From: JBDTOX01 sp039933015
Lineage (GTDB): Bacteria; Pseudomonadota; Gammaproteobacteria; Burkholderiales; Methylophilaceae
Direction of reading: 5' to 3'
Length of the DNA stretch: 24,001 nt
Assembly: GCA_039933015.1 (NCBI GenBank)
Contig: JBDTOX010000096.1
Coordinates: forward strand, 1 to 24,001
The translations under genes and the position numbers were made by a program. Positions within the stretch are counted from its first letter, which is position 1, and each line of letters begins with the position of its first letter. The notes below the pieces were generated by a model that saw only the letters and a list, made by a program, of their open reading frames with translations, did no database searches and was not told the DNA's origin. Shown here one piece after another: positions 1-8,122 of this stretch.

Positions 1-24
1 AACCGGTTCATAAAAGGCTTCCGG

Positions 25-30
25 TATAAT
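25..30 (+). promoter_or_regulatory. candidate -10 box for trmB
   Basis: A consensus TATAAT hexamer lies about 30 bp upstream of the trmB ATG. No convincing -35 hexamer is visible at 16-18 bp spacing, and the window begins only 24 bp upstream. It is therefore only a candidate sigma-70 promoter element. Confidence 0.3.
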
Positions 31-60
31 TGCGGTTTTAAATGATTGATCGTTAGCCTC

Positions 61-771
61 ATGGAGCAACCAGAAGATAAAGCGCAGCAGCAGGAACAGC
101 TAAGAAACCGCCCCATTCGCAGCTTTGTTCTGCGCCAAGGGCGTTTGACTGGCGCACAGCAACGTGCGATAGATGTGGGTATGCCGGTGTTTGGCGTGGC
201 TTACACGCCGCATCCGATGGATCTGGGAGTATTGTTTGGGCGTGCGGAAAGTCCAAAGATACTGGAAATAGGTTTTGGCATGGGCGAAACTACAGCGCGC
301 ATTGCACAAAGTCAGCCAGAGCGCGATTTTCTTGGGATCGAAGTACACACACCGGGCGTTGGCAGTTTGCTCAAGCAAATTGGCGAGTTGAAACTCACTA
401 ATCTGCGCATTATTCAGCACGATGCTGTCGAGGTGCTCAATCATATGATCAGGGACGCCAGCCTTGATGGTGTGCACATTTTCTTCCCCGATCCATGGCA
501 TAAAAAGCGCCATCACAAACGCCGTTTGATTCAAGCTGGCTTTATTAAGCTGCTTTGCAGCAAGTTAAAAGCAGGCGCTTACATACACGTGGCGACTGAC
601 TGGCAGGAGTATGCTGAGTGGGTGATGGAGATTTTGCAAGCGCAGTCGCAGCTCGCCAATACTGTACAGGATTACGCGCCGCGGCCAGATTACCGGCCGC
701 TCACCAAATTTGAGCAGCGCGGCATGCGTCTAGGCCACGGGGTGTGGGATTTGATCTTCAGGCGTAAATAG
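61..771 (+). CDS. trmB: tRNA (guanine-N7-)-methyltransferase TrmB
   Basis: Transfers a methyl group from S-adenosylmethionine to N7 of G46 in the variable loop of tRNAs. The 236-residue protein has the Rossmann SAM-binding motif GFGMGE at about residues 71-76. The family signature PDPWHKKRHHKRR is at about 143-155 and includes the conserved Asp-Pro-Trp that helps bind tRNA and SAM. The length is normal for the family. I chose the ATG at 61; an in-frame TTG at 46 would add five residues, and neither has a clear Shine-Dalgarno sequence. The 3' end overlaps the end of convergent engB by 42 bp. Family identity is secure; the exact start is not. Confidence 0.95.
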   Translation: MEQPEDKAQQQEQLRNRPIRSFVLRQGRLTGAQQRAIDVGMPVFGVAYTPHPMDLGVLFGRAESPKILEIGFGMGETTARIAQSQPERDFLGIEVHTPGVGSLLKQIGELKLTNLRIIQHDAVEVLNHMIRDASLDGVHIFFPDPWHKKRHHKRRLIQAGFIKLLCSKLKAGAYIHVATDWQEYAEWVMEILQAQSQLANTVQDYAPRPDYRPLTKFEQRGMRLGHGVWDLIFRRK

Positions 772-1353
772 CCATTTCCCGATAATCGCCTCGGCTTCTT
801 CCACGCCTTGTTTCTTCAGGCTGGAAAAGAGCTGTATGGTGCAGTTGTCCCAGGTTGCGTTCAGCTCTTGGCGCACGGCCAGCAGCGTTTGGTTGGCAGC
901 ATTGCGCGATAGCTTGTCGGATTTGGTCAATAGCACATGCACTGGCCTGCCGCTTGGGCAGAACCAGTCCAGCATCTGGCGGTCCAGCGGGGTCAATGGA
1001 TGGCGGCAGTCCATTACTAGCACCAGCGCATTCAAAGTAGGGCGATGGCTCAGGTAATTGGATAAGGTTAATTGCCAATGCTGGCGCAGGGATTCAGGTA
1101 CTTTCGCATAGCCATAGCCGGGCAGATCCACCAGGTAACGGTCAGCGCCGAGGCTGAAGAAGTTAATCAGCTGGGTGCGGCCAGGCTGTTTGCTGACATA
1201 GGCTAGCCGGTTGTGATTGGCGAGCGTATTGAGCGCGCTGGATTTGCCGGCATTGGAGCGTCCCGCGAATGCCACTTCAATACCGCTCGGCGGTGGCAAA
1301 TCCCGCAAGTGGTGGGCGGATATGTAAAAAGTGGCGTTCTGAAACAGGGGCAT
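730..1353 (-). CDS. engB: ribosome biogenesis GTP-binding protein EngB (YsxC/YihA)
   Basis: Essential small GTPase of the TrmE-Era-EngA-EngB-Septin group that acts in assembly of the large ribosomal subunit. All G motifs are visible in the 207-residue protein: G1 GRSNAGKS (31-38), the GRTQ switch region, G3 DLPGYG (76-81), G4 TKSD (143-146) and G5 SSLK (177-180). The ATG at 1353 fits the family; an in-frame TTG four codons upstream (1365) is possible. No strong ribosome-binding site is visible. Its last 42 bp are antisense to the end of trmB. It is divergent from cytochrome c4, so the roughly 230 bp between them should hold promoters for both. Confidence 0.95.
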   Translation of the reverse strand: MPLFQNATFYISAHHLRDLPPPSGIEVAFAGRSNAGKSSALNTLANHNRLAYVSKQPGRTQLINFFSLGADRYLVDLPGYGYAKVPESLRQHWQLTLSNYLSHRPTLNALVLVMDCRHPLTPLDRQMLDWFCPSGRPVHVLLTKSDKLSRNAANQTLLAVRQELNATWDNCTIQLFSSLKKQGVEEAEAIIGKWLFTPEDQIPHPVA

Positions 1354-1584
1354 GGTTTTTCGCAATCAAATGATAACTGTAGAGACAACGCAACAAATTG
1401 CCATATTGGCAGCTATGCTGCTCGTTGCCATATCTCTTCCGTTTTTGTTCTCACGGGTTTGTGATCGAACCATAATCGGTAAGGCGCGAAAATGCTACCA
1501 CGATATAGTAATTTTCGATAAAATGGGCGGATTTGCTTTTAGTCAAAATTTGGGTGCAAGCTGTATTGTCTTGAGGAGTGAAAG

Positions 1585-2205
1585 ATGAAATTTCGTAACA
1601 TCGCAGTGCTCGTAACAGGTGTGTTGACAAGCTTATTAGGGGTCGTTCCGGCAAATGCGGCAGGTGATGTGGCAAAGGCTGCGCCTATTGTTACCCAGCT
1701 ATGTGCAGCATGTCACGGTGTTGATGGCAATAGCATGGTTCCCATGTATCCAACGCTGGCCGGTCAACATCCAGAATATATTACCAAGCAGCTTACCAAC
1801 TTTAAGGCAGGCGACCGCAAGAATCCGGTTATGTCGGGCATGGTGGTAACATTAACGCCAGAAGACATGGTCAACCTTGGCGCATATTTTGGTACAAAAA
1901 CTGCCAAGGCAGGCACTGCCAAGAGTAATGGCGCTGGTTCGGTGGGTGAGAAAATATATCGCGGCGGCATTCCCGGCATTGGGGTCCCTGCTTGCGCTTC
2001 CTGTCATGGCCCAACTGGTGCGGGCGTGCCGGTGCAGTTTCCGCGCCTGGCCGGTCAGCACGCTGATTACATTGTTACGCAGCTTAAGGCTTTCCGCTCT
2101 GGCGAACGTGTTAATGACGGCGCCAAGATGATGCGTATGGTGGCTGCCAAGTTATCTGATGAGGATGTGGCCGCTGTAGCCGATTACATTCAGGGCTTGC
2201 ACTAA
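1585..2205 (+). CDS. dihaem cytochrome c4, periplasmic
   Basis: Periplasmic or membrane-associated electron carrier with two class I cytochrome c domains, which typically feeds terminal oxidases. The 206-residue precursor starts with a Sec signal peptide (basic MKFR, hydrophobic core, cleavage near the ANA-A site at about 25-26). It carries two haem attachment sites, CAACH at 40-44 and CASCH at 137-141. Candidate axial methionines lie in PVMSGM (about 83-86) and KMMRM (about 181-185). The two halves resemble each other (LAGQHPEYI... and LAGQHADYI...), the expected internal duplication. A strong GAGGAG ribosome-binding site lies about 8 bp before the ATG. The following resB-ccsB genes encode the apparatus that would haemylate it, although a terminator separates them. 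Confidence 0.93.
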   Translation: MKFRNIAVLVTGVLTSLLGVVPANAAGDVAKAAPIVTQLCAACHGVDGNSMVPMYPTLAGQHPEYITKQLTNFKAGDRKNPVMSGMVVTLTPEDMVNLGAYFGTKTAKAGTAKSNGAGSVGEKIYRGGIPGIGVPACASCHGPTGAGVPVQFPRLAGQHADYIVTQLKAFRSGERVNDGAKMMRMVAAKLSDEDVAAVADYIQGLH

Positions 2206-2248
2206 TCAGTGACTACACCAGGCAGACAACCGATCGCCATGATGTAGC

Positions 2249-2282
2249 GTTAAGGGTGGCATGAGCCGCCCTTAACTTTTTT
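2249..2282 (+). terminator. intrinsic terminator after cytochrome c4
   Basis: A 12-bp stem with one G-T wobble (left arm 2249-2260, ATGA loop, right arm 2265-2276) is followed directly by six T residues. It lies 43 bp past the cytochrome c4 stop. This is a textbook rho-independent terminator and implies that the cytochrome is largely transcribed separately from resB. Confidence 0.88.
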
Positions 2283-2324
2283 GGCAACTCCAAGCGGACA
2301 CATGCTGTCTTAACCTCCAAATTC

Positions 2325-4328
2325 TTGACTGGCCACTCTTTGACGTCACCTCCATCAACGACCAAACGCATTTATGAGCTTTTAAGCTCCATGCGGTTTG
2401 CTGTCGGTTTGCTGACAGTGCTGGGTATAGCTTCCATTATCGGCACAGTGCTCAAGCAAAATGAGCCATATGCAAACTATGTCATAGAATTTGGCCAGTT
2501 CTGGTTTGATTTTTTTGAAGGACTGGGGCTTTATGACGTGTATCACAGCGTCTGGTTCCTGGTTATCCTGCTGTTTCTGGTGCTTTCCACCAGCCTCTGT
2601 ATTTATCGTAATGGGCCATTGATGCTGCGTGAGTTGCGCGCTTTTCGCGAACACGCCACCGAAACCTCGTTACGCAATTTCAGCCATCAAAATGAATATC
2701 AGACAGTGCATGGCCTTGAGGAAACAAAGCAGAGTCTGGCCCAGTTCTTGACCGTGCGCGGATTCCGCTTCAAAACGGTGACACATCGCGATGGCAGCCA
2801 TCTGATTGCCGCCAAATCCGGCAGCTATCAGCGTTTGGGCTATATCTTCACGCATGCGGCCATCGTGATTATCTGTATAGGTGGCCTGCTGGATGGCAAC
2901 GTGCCGTTCAAGGTACAGGAACTGCTGGGTTATAAAAAAGTAGAAACACTGGATATTCCAGAATCCGAAGTGCCAGCGGTGAGCCGTTTATCAGTGGCCA
3001 ACCTTTCCTTTCGTGCCAATATGACCTTGCCGGAAGGCACTAATGCCAATGTTGCCTTCATGCGTATGCGCGATGGTTATCTGGTGCAGGAGTTGCCATT
3101 TACTGTTGCGCTCAAGAGCTTTCGTATTCAGCATTACGAGACGGGCCAGCCTAAATCGTTTGAAAGCGATGTGCTGATTATTGACCCCGAGCTTAAGCAG
3201 CCGCTGGCACATACCATTAGCGTTAACCATCCCTTGATTTACAAGGGTATTGCCATATACCAGTCTGACTTCCAGGATGGCGGCTCTAAGTTAAACTTCA
3301 ACGTATGGGGCTTGTTCAGCAATAAAACGCAGCCTGTTGCGCTTAACGGCACCATCTTCCAGAAATCTACATTAGGCGAGGGTGCTGATGCCCTTAAAAT
3401 AGAATTCAATGATTTCCGTCTGTTTAACATCCTTAATCTGTCGCTCGATGGTAAAGGCAAGCCACATAATGTTGGTCCCAGCGTAACCTTCAAGGTGCGC
3501 GATACTGAAGGCCAGGCGCGCGAATACATCAGCTACATGCAGCCTTTGCTGTTAAGCGGCAAGCCTTATTTTGTTTCTGGCATGCGCAGTACACAGCAGG
3601 AGGATTTTCATTATCTGCGCATCCCTGCCGATGAGGATTTTACGCTGCAAGGGTTTATGAACCTGCGCGCTGTCATGTTTGATAAAGAAGCGTACCCGGA
3701 AATTGCACGCCGCCTGTCAACCAGAGCTTTGGCTAACCATTCTTCAGATGCAACCATAAAAACCAAATTTGAGAGCAGTATCGTCCAGTTGCTACAGGCT
3801 TTTGGCGCTGGCGGGTATACACGCATGGCAGCGTTGATCGAAAAGTCCGTGCCGCAAGCCGAGCGCGAAAAGGCTGCACAAACTTATATAAAAATCATAA
3901 GTGGTGCGGCATTTGAGGCATATAACCTTAGCTTGGAACGCGCTGGCAAGAAGCCAGCGGCGGCAGACGAAGTAACGCAAACTTTCGTGCAGGAGAGCCT
4001 GAATGCGATGAGCGACCTGTTCTTTTACGGCACACCTTTTTATTTGCAGATGACGCAATTCGAGCACCGCCAGGCAAGTGGCTTGCAGTTAACGCGTTCG
4101 CCAGGTAAAAATCTGGTTTATTCCGGGTCGGTCTTGCTGGTATTGGGGATATTCGCCATGCTTTATATTCGGGAACGCCGGATTTGGTTGTTGGTCAAAC
4201 CCGATCATGCCGAAGATGGTGCCGGCAATAAGGTATTGTTTGCCATGTCGGCAAACCGTAAAAACCGTGATCTGGATATAGAGTTCAACCGTTATCGTGA
4301 GCAGTTACAGCGACTGTTGCAAAGCTAA
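2325..4328 (+). CDS. resB: cytochrome c biogenesis protein ResB (System II, CcsB1-type)
   Basis: Inner-membrane component of the System II cytochrome c synthase. With ResC/CcsA it carries haem to the periplasm and ligates it to reduced CxxCH motifs. The 667-residue protein has the expected topology: TM1 at about 25-43, TM2 at about 72-92, TM3 at about 170-190 (with a conserved His at about 177), a large periplasmic domain, and TM4 at about 597-615. The N-terminal ELLSSMRFA and GTVLKQNEPY segments are typical of betaproteobacterial ResB. The start is uncertain: TTG at 2325 gives the length used here, TTG at 2340 and ATG at 2391 are alternatives, and no clear ribosome-binding site precedes any of them. 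Starting at 2391 would cut into conserved sequence. ccsB follows after 27 bp, almost certainly in the same operon. Confidence 0.92.
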   Translation: MTGHSLTSPPSTTKRIYELLSSMRFAVGLLTVLGIASIIGTVLKQNEPYANYVIEFGQFWFDFFEGLGLYDVYHSVWFLVILLFLVLSTSLCIYRNGPLMLRELRAFREHATETSLRNFSHQNEYQTVHGLEETKQSLAQFLTVRGFRFKTVTHRDGSHLIAAKSGSYQRLGYIFTHAAIVIICIGGLLDGNVPFKVQELLGYKKVETLDIPESEVPAVSRLSVANLSFRANMTLPEGTNANVAFMRMRDGYLVQELPFTVALKSFRIQHYETGQPKSFESDVLIIDPELKQPLAHTISVNHPLIYKGIAIYQSDFQDGGSKLNFNVWGLFSNKTQPVALNGTIFQKSTLGEGADALKIEFNDFRLFNILNLSLDGKGKPHNVGPSVTFKVRDTEGQAREYISYMQPLLLSGKPYFVSGMRSTQQEDFHYLRIPADEDFTLQGFMNLRAVMFDKEAYPEIARRLSTRALANHSSDATIKTKFESSIVQLLQAFGAGGYTRMAALIEKSVPQAEREKAAQTYIKIISGAAFEAYNLSLERAGKKPAAADEVTQTFVQESLNAMSDLFFYGTPFYLQMTQFEHRQASGLQLTRSPGKNLVYSGSVLLVLGIFAMLYIRERRIWLLVKPDHAEDGAGNKVLFAMSANRKNRDLDIEFNRYREQLQRLLQS

Positions 4329-4355
4329 CCGTCAGGACATAACGAGGAATAGACC

Positions 4356-5501
4356 ATGAAAACCGCATTAATGAACGATGCCCCGATTCCTTTCGTGCAA
4401 CGCCTGAGTTGGCAGGATTGGGTATATGCCGTGGCGCTAGCTGTGGGGGCAATATTTGCCTTCAAACAGTATGGAAGCTACATGGATGTGTACGAGACAG
4501 GTTTTCTGTTTGGTGCGGTAGCCCTGTTTAGCGGATTGGGCTGGCAATGGAAACCGGTTCGCTTGCTGGTTTTGGGTGTGGCTGTTATCAGTTTATTTTC
4601 CATTAGCCTCTACCATGCGGACTTGGGACGAGCTAATCAGGCATTCCTGCTGAAATTCCTGATCTCTAGCCAATCCGCCATTATGTGGATGAATGTGCTG
4701 TTTGTAATAGCCATGCTCACTTATTGGCTGGCTTTCTTCTCACGTTCTGCATTTTCCGGAAAAGTGGCTACCAGCCTCACCTGGAGCGCTATCCTGATGG
4801 GTTTTGTCGGCCTTATGGTACGCTGGTATGAGTCCTACCTGATCGCGCCGGATGTTGGCCATATCCCGGTTAGCAATTTATATGAAGTTTTTATTCTTTT
4901 CTGCCTCATAACTTCCCTGTTGTATCTCTACTATGAGCAGCGTTACGCCACTCGCCAGCTTGGCGGATTTGTGCTGCTGGTAGTCAATGCAGCTGTAGGT
5001 TTTATCCTGTGGTACACGTTTGATCGCCAGGCCAATGGTATTCAGCCATTAGTGCCAGCCTTGCAATCCTACTGGATGAAAATTCACGTGCCGGCCAACT
5101 TTGTAGGCTACGGTTCATTTTCCTTGGCGGCCATGGTGGGCAGCGCCTATTTACTGGCTGACCGTGGCATTCTTGCTTCACGCTTGCCAAGCCTGGAGGT
5201 GTTGGATGACCTGATGTATAAAGTCATTGCCATAGGCTTTGCATTTTTCACCATTGCGACCATCCTTGGCGCGATGTGGGCGGCAGAAGCCTGGGGCGGC
5301 TATTGGTCATGGGATCCGAAAGAGACCTGGGCGCTGATTGTATGGCTGAATTACGCGGCCTGGCTGCATCTGCGCATGGTTAAGGGGCTACGTGGCCCGG
5401 TGCTGGCTTGGTGGGCGCTGGTAGGCTTGCTGGTGACCACCTTTGCTTTTCTGGGTGTAAATATGTTTCTGTCAGGTTTGCATTCTTACGGCACGTTATA
5501 A
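4356..5501 (+). CDS. ccsB: cytochrome c biogenesis protein CcsB/ResC (CcsA family, System II)
   Basis: Polytopic haem-handling protein, partner of ResB in the System II holocytochrome c synthase. The 381-residue protein has about eight TM segments. It carries the tryptophan-rich WWD haem-binding motif, WGGYWSWDPKE at about 313-323, followed by the conserved TWALIVWLNYAAWLH helix. Candidate haem-ligand histidines are near 244 (KIHVPANF) and 376 (GLHSYG). A GAGGA ribosome-binding site precedes the ATG. It ends 16 bp before the stop of the convergent kinase gene, with no obvious terminator between. The naming of ResC/CcsA/CcsB varies between species, but the family itself is clear. Confidence 0.94.
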   Translation: MKTALMNDAPIPFVQRLSWQDWVYAVALAVGAIFAFKQYGSYMDVYETGFLFGAVALFSGLGWQWKPVRLLVLGVAVISLFSISLYHADLGRANQAFLLKFLISSQSAIMWMNVLFVIAMLTYWLAFFSRSAFSGKVATSLTWSAILMGFVGLMVRWYESYLIAPDVGHIPVSNLYEVFILFCLITSLLYLYYEQRYATRQLGGFVLLVVNAAVGFILWYTFDRQANGIQPLVPALQSYWMKIHVPANFVGYGSFSLAAMVGSAYLLADRGILASRLPSLEVLDDLMYKVIAIGFAFFTIATILGAMWAAEAWGGYWSWDPKETWALIVWLNYAAWLHLRMVKGLRGPVLAWWALVGLLVTTFAFLGVNMFLSGLHSYGTL

Positions 5502-5517
5502 CAGCACGATATTGCAG

Positions 5518-7227
5518 TTATTTAATCCCGTGGGGATTTGGTTCCTGACTGAGCCGAAAGCGGACAACGCCATCACGGTTTTCTGCCAGACTTAGCAAGT
5601 AGCCGGCTTGACTGGCTTGGCGGCTGGCATGATAGAGACCAATGCCCAGGCCATTTTCAGAGCTGATCTGCTTTTTAAAGAGTTGTTCCGCTATCAGTTG
5701 TGATATCGCCTCGCCATTGTCAGTAACTTCAAGACTAAGTTCGTGCGTCATGCCGATCTCGGCTTGTATAGTCAGACCCGGCTGGTTCTTTGATTTTTCG
5801 ATAGCATTCTGCAATAAATTGTCGACAACACTGTCGAGAACCTCTGCATCAACCTCTATCCCCGGTATTTTTCCTGCGAGAAATTCAATATGGCTTTGAC
5901 CGTGGCGCTGCTTTAGCGCACTCCACCAGTTTGCCAGCGGCATATGATTACTTGTCTTGTTATTTGGGGCTTGCAGCTTGTCCAGTGTGAGCGCAAGGCG
6001 TTGATTTAATAGCGGCAGCTGACGGCGTACCAGCGCCAGCAGTTGTTCGCTATCCGTGTCGCTGGTCAATTCAGCAGCGCTGCAAAGTACGCTCATGGAT
6101 TGCACAAGGTTTTTAATGTCATGCGTGAGGCGCGAGCCAGTTTCATAAACGGCTTGCATATAAGTGTTCTGGCGCAGCGTTTCTTCACGCCGTTTGGCTT
6201 CATGAAATTCACCGAGAATCTGTGTCAGCAGTTTCATATGTATAGTCAAAGCGGGCGTCAAGGGCCAGCGCGTGTACAAGATCAACTTAAAGCCATGAGA
6301 GTCTAATGAGGCACGATATTTGGTAGCCACTCCCAGCTCTACGTGACTATCGGAGTTATACCAATTCACACCACTGATCCATGGCAAGGTTGTTACTTCA
6401 CGCATGGCGGCCAGGGTAAATTCTTTTGGGCTAGATTCGCGCTCGGCCAGTTCTGCGATGTTTTTTACCCATTGTTCGAAAGGCAGTCCCACGCTTAAGA
6501 GGTAGCCTGACAGCAATTGGCCAATGCCGGAAAAGCCAGCACGTGGATTCCATAGCCAGCTGATTCCGACCAGAGTGATGGCAAGCCCAAACAATACTAT
6601 TAGAAGGACTTCAGCATAATCAGCTTTACTGGTCGCCTGAATCGCAAAACTGGCTAGCACCAGAATAATAGCCAGCAGCATCAGAAGCAGGGTGTAAAAG
6701 AAATCCAGCACTGGAGCAAGTTCACCTTCTCCGGCTTCAACGCGTGTAAACAGGATGGCCAAAGGTATTAGCGGGATAAAGTACTTAACAATAATTTCAG
6801 TAGTAGCGATATCAGCTGAAGAATTTAATAATTTAGGCACTACCCATATTAGCAAAACGGCTAATAGATAGCCGGCAGCGAGCAAATAGCCAAGTCTTGT
6901 GCTCTTGGCTTGCGCTGAAAATACGCGCCCGCCCAATAATCCAAAAAGACCTGATATCCAGAATGCGATGAACCACCAATCCACAAGAAATATTATCAAG
7001 CCGCCAGCGAGTAGGAAAAGTACCGAGGCCGTGATTGATAGTCTTTCCTGTGCCTGCCAAACCGGTTGCCAGAGAAGGAAAAAACCATAATGGCAAATCA
7101 ATAAGGCTTTTTGCAGCGGACTGTTAAACCCCCACAGCAATATCGCATGCAAGGTAAGCAGCATGAAACCTAGGGCCCATTGCCGCTGCTTGATGGATAA
7201 GAATGTTAGTTTAATTGTGTTGAACAT
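5518..7227 (-). CDS. multi-TM orphan sensor histidine kinase
   Basis: The 569-residue protein would autophosphorylate on His and pass the phosphate to a response regulator. Residues 17-250 form about eight hydrophobic TM segments with no large periplasmic loop, suggesting sensing within or at the membrane. Residues 260-345 may be a GAF-like cytosolic region (weak). The H-box SRLTHDIKNLVQSM puts the phosphoacceptor at His369. An N-box (VVDNLLQNAIEKS, about 467-479) and G-boxes (DNGEAI at 503-508, GLGIGLY at 526-532) complete the ATPase. The layout resembles PrsK-type kinases of PEP-CTERM systems and, more loosely, PilS; I cannot choose between them. No response regulator is nearby. It is divergent from a pilin gene with a sigma-54 promoter. 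The ATG at 7227 is the only good start. Confidence 0.88.
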   Translation of the reverse strand: MFNTIKLTFLSIKQRQWALGFMLLTLHAILLWGFNSPLQKALLICHYGFFLLWQPVWQAQERLSITASVLFLLAGGLIIFLVDWWFIAFWISGLFGLLGGRVFSAQAKSTRLGYLLAAGYLLAVLLIWVVPKLLNSSADIATTEIIVKYFIPLIPLAILFTRVEAGEGELAPVLDFFYTLLLMLLAIILVLASFAIQATSKADYAEVLLIVLFGLAITLVGISWLWNPRAGFSGIGQLLSGYLLSVGLPFEQWVKNIAELAERESSPKEFTLAAMREVTTLPWISGVNWYNSDSHVELGVATKYRASLDSHGFKLILYTRWPLTPALTIHMKLLTQILGEFHEAKRREETLRQNTYMQAVYETGSRLTHDIKNLVQSMSVLCSAAELTSDTDSEQLLALVRRQLPLLNQRLALTLDKLQAPNNKTSNHMPLANWWSALKQRHGQSHIEFLAGKIPGIEVDAEVLDSVVDNLLQNAIEKSKNQPGLTIQAEIGMTHELSLEVTDNGEAISQLIAEQLFKKQISSENGLGIGLYHASRQASQAGYLLSLAENRDGVVRFRLSQEPNPHGIK

Positions 7228-7294
7228 GCAGAATTGCCAAAAAGTTGACTGGGTGGCGTCATATAATTGTCAGCCTGGATGATATTTCGACATC

Positions 7295-7312
7295 TTGCAT
7301 GATCGTGTGCAA
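7295..7312. promoter_or_regulatory. palindrome TTGCA-N8-TGCAA, possible activator site
   Basis: An 18-bp inverted repeat with 5-bp perfect arms lies in the divergent region between the kinase and pilin genes. Its centre is about 90 bp upstream of the start site predicted from the sigma-54 promoter, within the usual range for NtrC-family enhancer-binding proteins. Binding function is inference; short palindromes also arise by chance. Confidence 0.35.
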
Positions 7313-7368
7313 TGAGTTAAAGACTCGGCGGCTAGGGGTAGCAGCTGTTAGTTAGCTTCATTTGCTTC

Positions 7369-7384
7369 TGGCACGTGGTTTGCT
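7369..7384 (+). promoter_or_regulatory. sigma-54 (RpoN) promoter of the pilin-like gene
   Basis: TGGCACG-N4-TTGCT matches the canonical -24/-12 promoter, with the invariant GG (7370-7371) and GC (7382-7383) separated by exactly 10 bp. The predicted transcription start is near 7395, giving a leader of about 60 nt before the pilin ATG. Major type IV pilin genes in proteobacteria are often RpoN-dependent, which fits the downstream gene. Confidence 0.82.
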
Positions 7385-7456
7385 TAGGCTGTATCATCAT
7401 GGCGTTAATAATTCAGTAATTGCTTCACTAAAGCGGTTTCAAACAAGGATAACATA

Positions 7457-8107
7457 ATGAAAAAGCAATCTGGCTTTACCCTCATCGAACTGGCCATTGT
7501 GCTGGTTATTATCGGGTTGCTGCTGGGCGGGGTGTTGAAAGGCCAGGAACTGATTAATAGTGCCAAAGTAAAAAATATGGCGACGGATTTTAAGAACATC
7601 CAGGTTTTTATCTACGGATATCAGGATAAATATAAGGCGTTGCCTGGTGATGATACCAATGCGGTGCCGCATGTGGGGACGAGTGGCGTTGCATGTACAC
7701 CGGCCGCAGCAGGTTTGTGTGCTACGGGGAATGGCGTAATAGATGGTTCATGGAATGCAACTACAATTACAGCGGAGTCTTATGTTTTCTGGAACCATGT
7801 GCGCTTGGCTGGCTTAGCGCCAGGGCCGACCGATCCTGCAGTCGCAGACTATGCCCCAAAGAATGCTGATGGTGGTCGTGTTGGCGTGCAGAGCGTTTCT
7901 GGATTTACAGCTGTTACCGGCATGACAGGTGCTTACGTGATTTGCTCTGATGCGATTCTTGGGAAATTTGCTAAGCAGCTTGACATTACTTTGGATGATG
8001 GCGTGGGCAATACGGGTTCTGTACGTGTGGTAGTTAATGGTACGCCCAGCACTGGTGTTGCTGCCCCAGTCGATTCCACTCCTTATCTGGTTTGTATGTC
8101 TTTCTAA
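7457..8107 (+). CDS. type IV pilin-like / pseudopilin protein with prepilin N-terminus
   Basis: The 216-residue protein begins MKKQSGFTLIELAIVL, a class III prepilin signal. PilD-type peptidase should cut after Gly6 and methylate Phe7, and Glu11 becomes the conserved Glu5 of the mature form. The hydrophobic alpha-1 helix runs to about residue 28. A globular domain follows, with LPGDD at about 62-66 and four cysteines (80, 88, 163, 213), which could form disulphides including a C-terminal loop. An AAGGAT ribosome-binding site precedes the ATG. No pilus or secretion genes adjoin it, so it may be a minor pilin, pseudopilin or major subunit of a machine encoded elsewhere. It appears monocistronic, with its own sigma-54 promoter and terminator. 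The prepilin class is certain; the function is unknown. Confidence 0.88.
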   Translation: MKKQSGFTLIELAIVLVIIGLLLGGVLKGQELINSAKVKNMATDFKNIQVFIYGYQDKYKALPGDDTNAVPHVGTSGVACTPAAAGLCATGNGVIDGSWNATTITAESYVFWNHVRLAGLAPGPTDPAVADYAPKNADGGRVGVQSVSGFTAVTGMTGAYVICSDAILGKFAKQLDITLDDGVGNTGSVRVVVNGTPSTGVAAPVDSTPYLVCMSF

Positions 8108-8122
8108 ATCGTGAAACCAAGT

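Noticed and set aside
7245..7267. TTGACT ... TATAAT pair upstream of the pilin gene
   Set aside because: The spacer is only 11 bp, too short for a sigma-70 promoter, and the sigma-54 site downstream explains pilin expression better.
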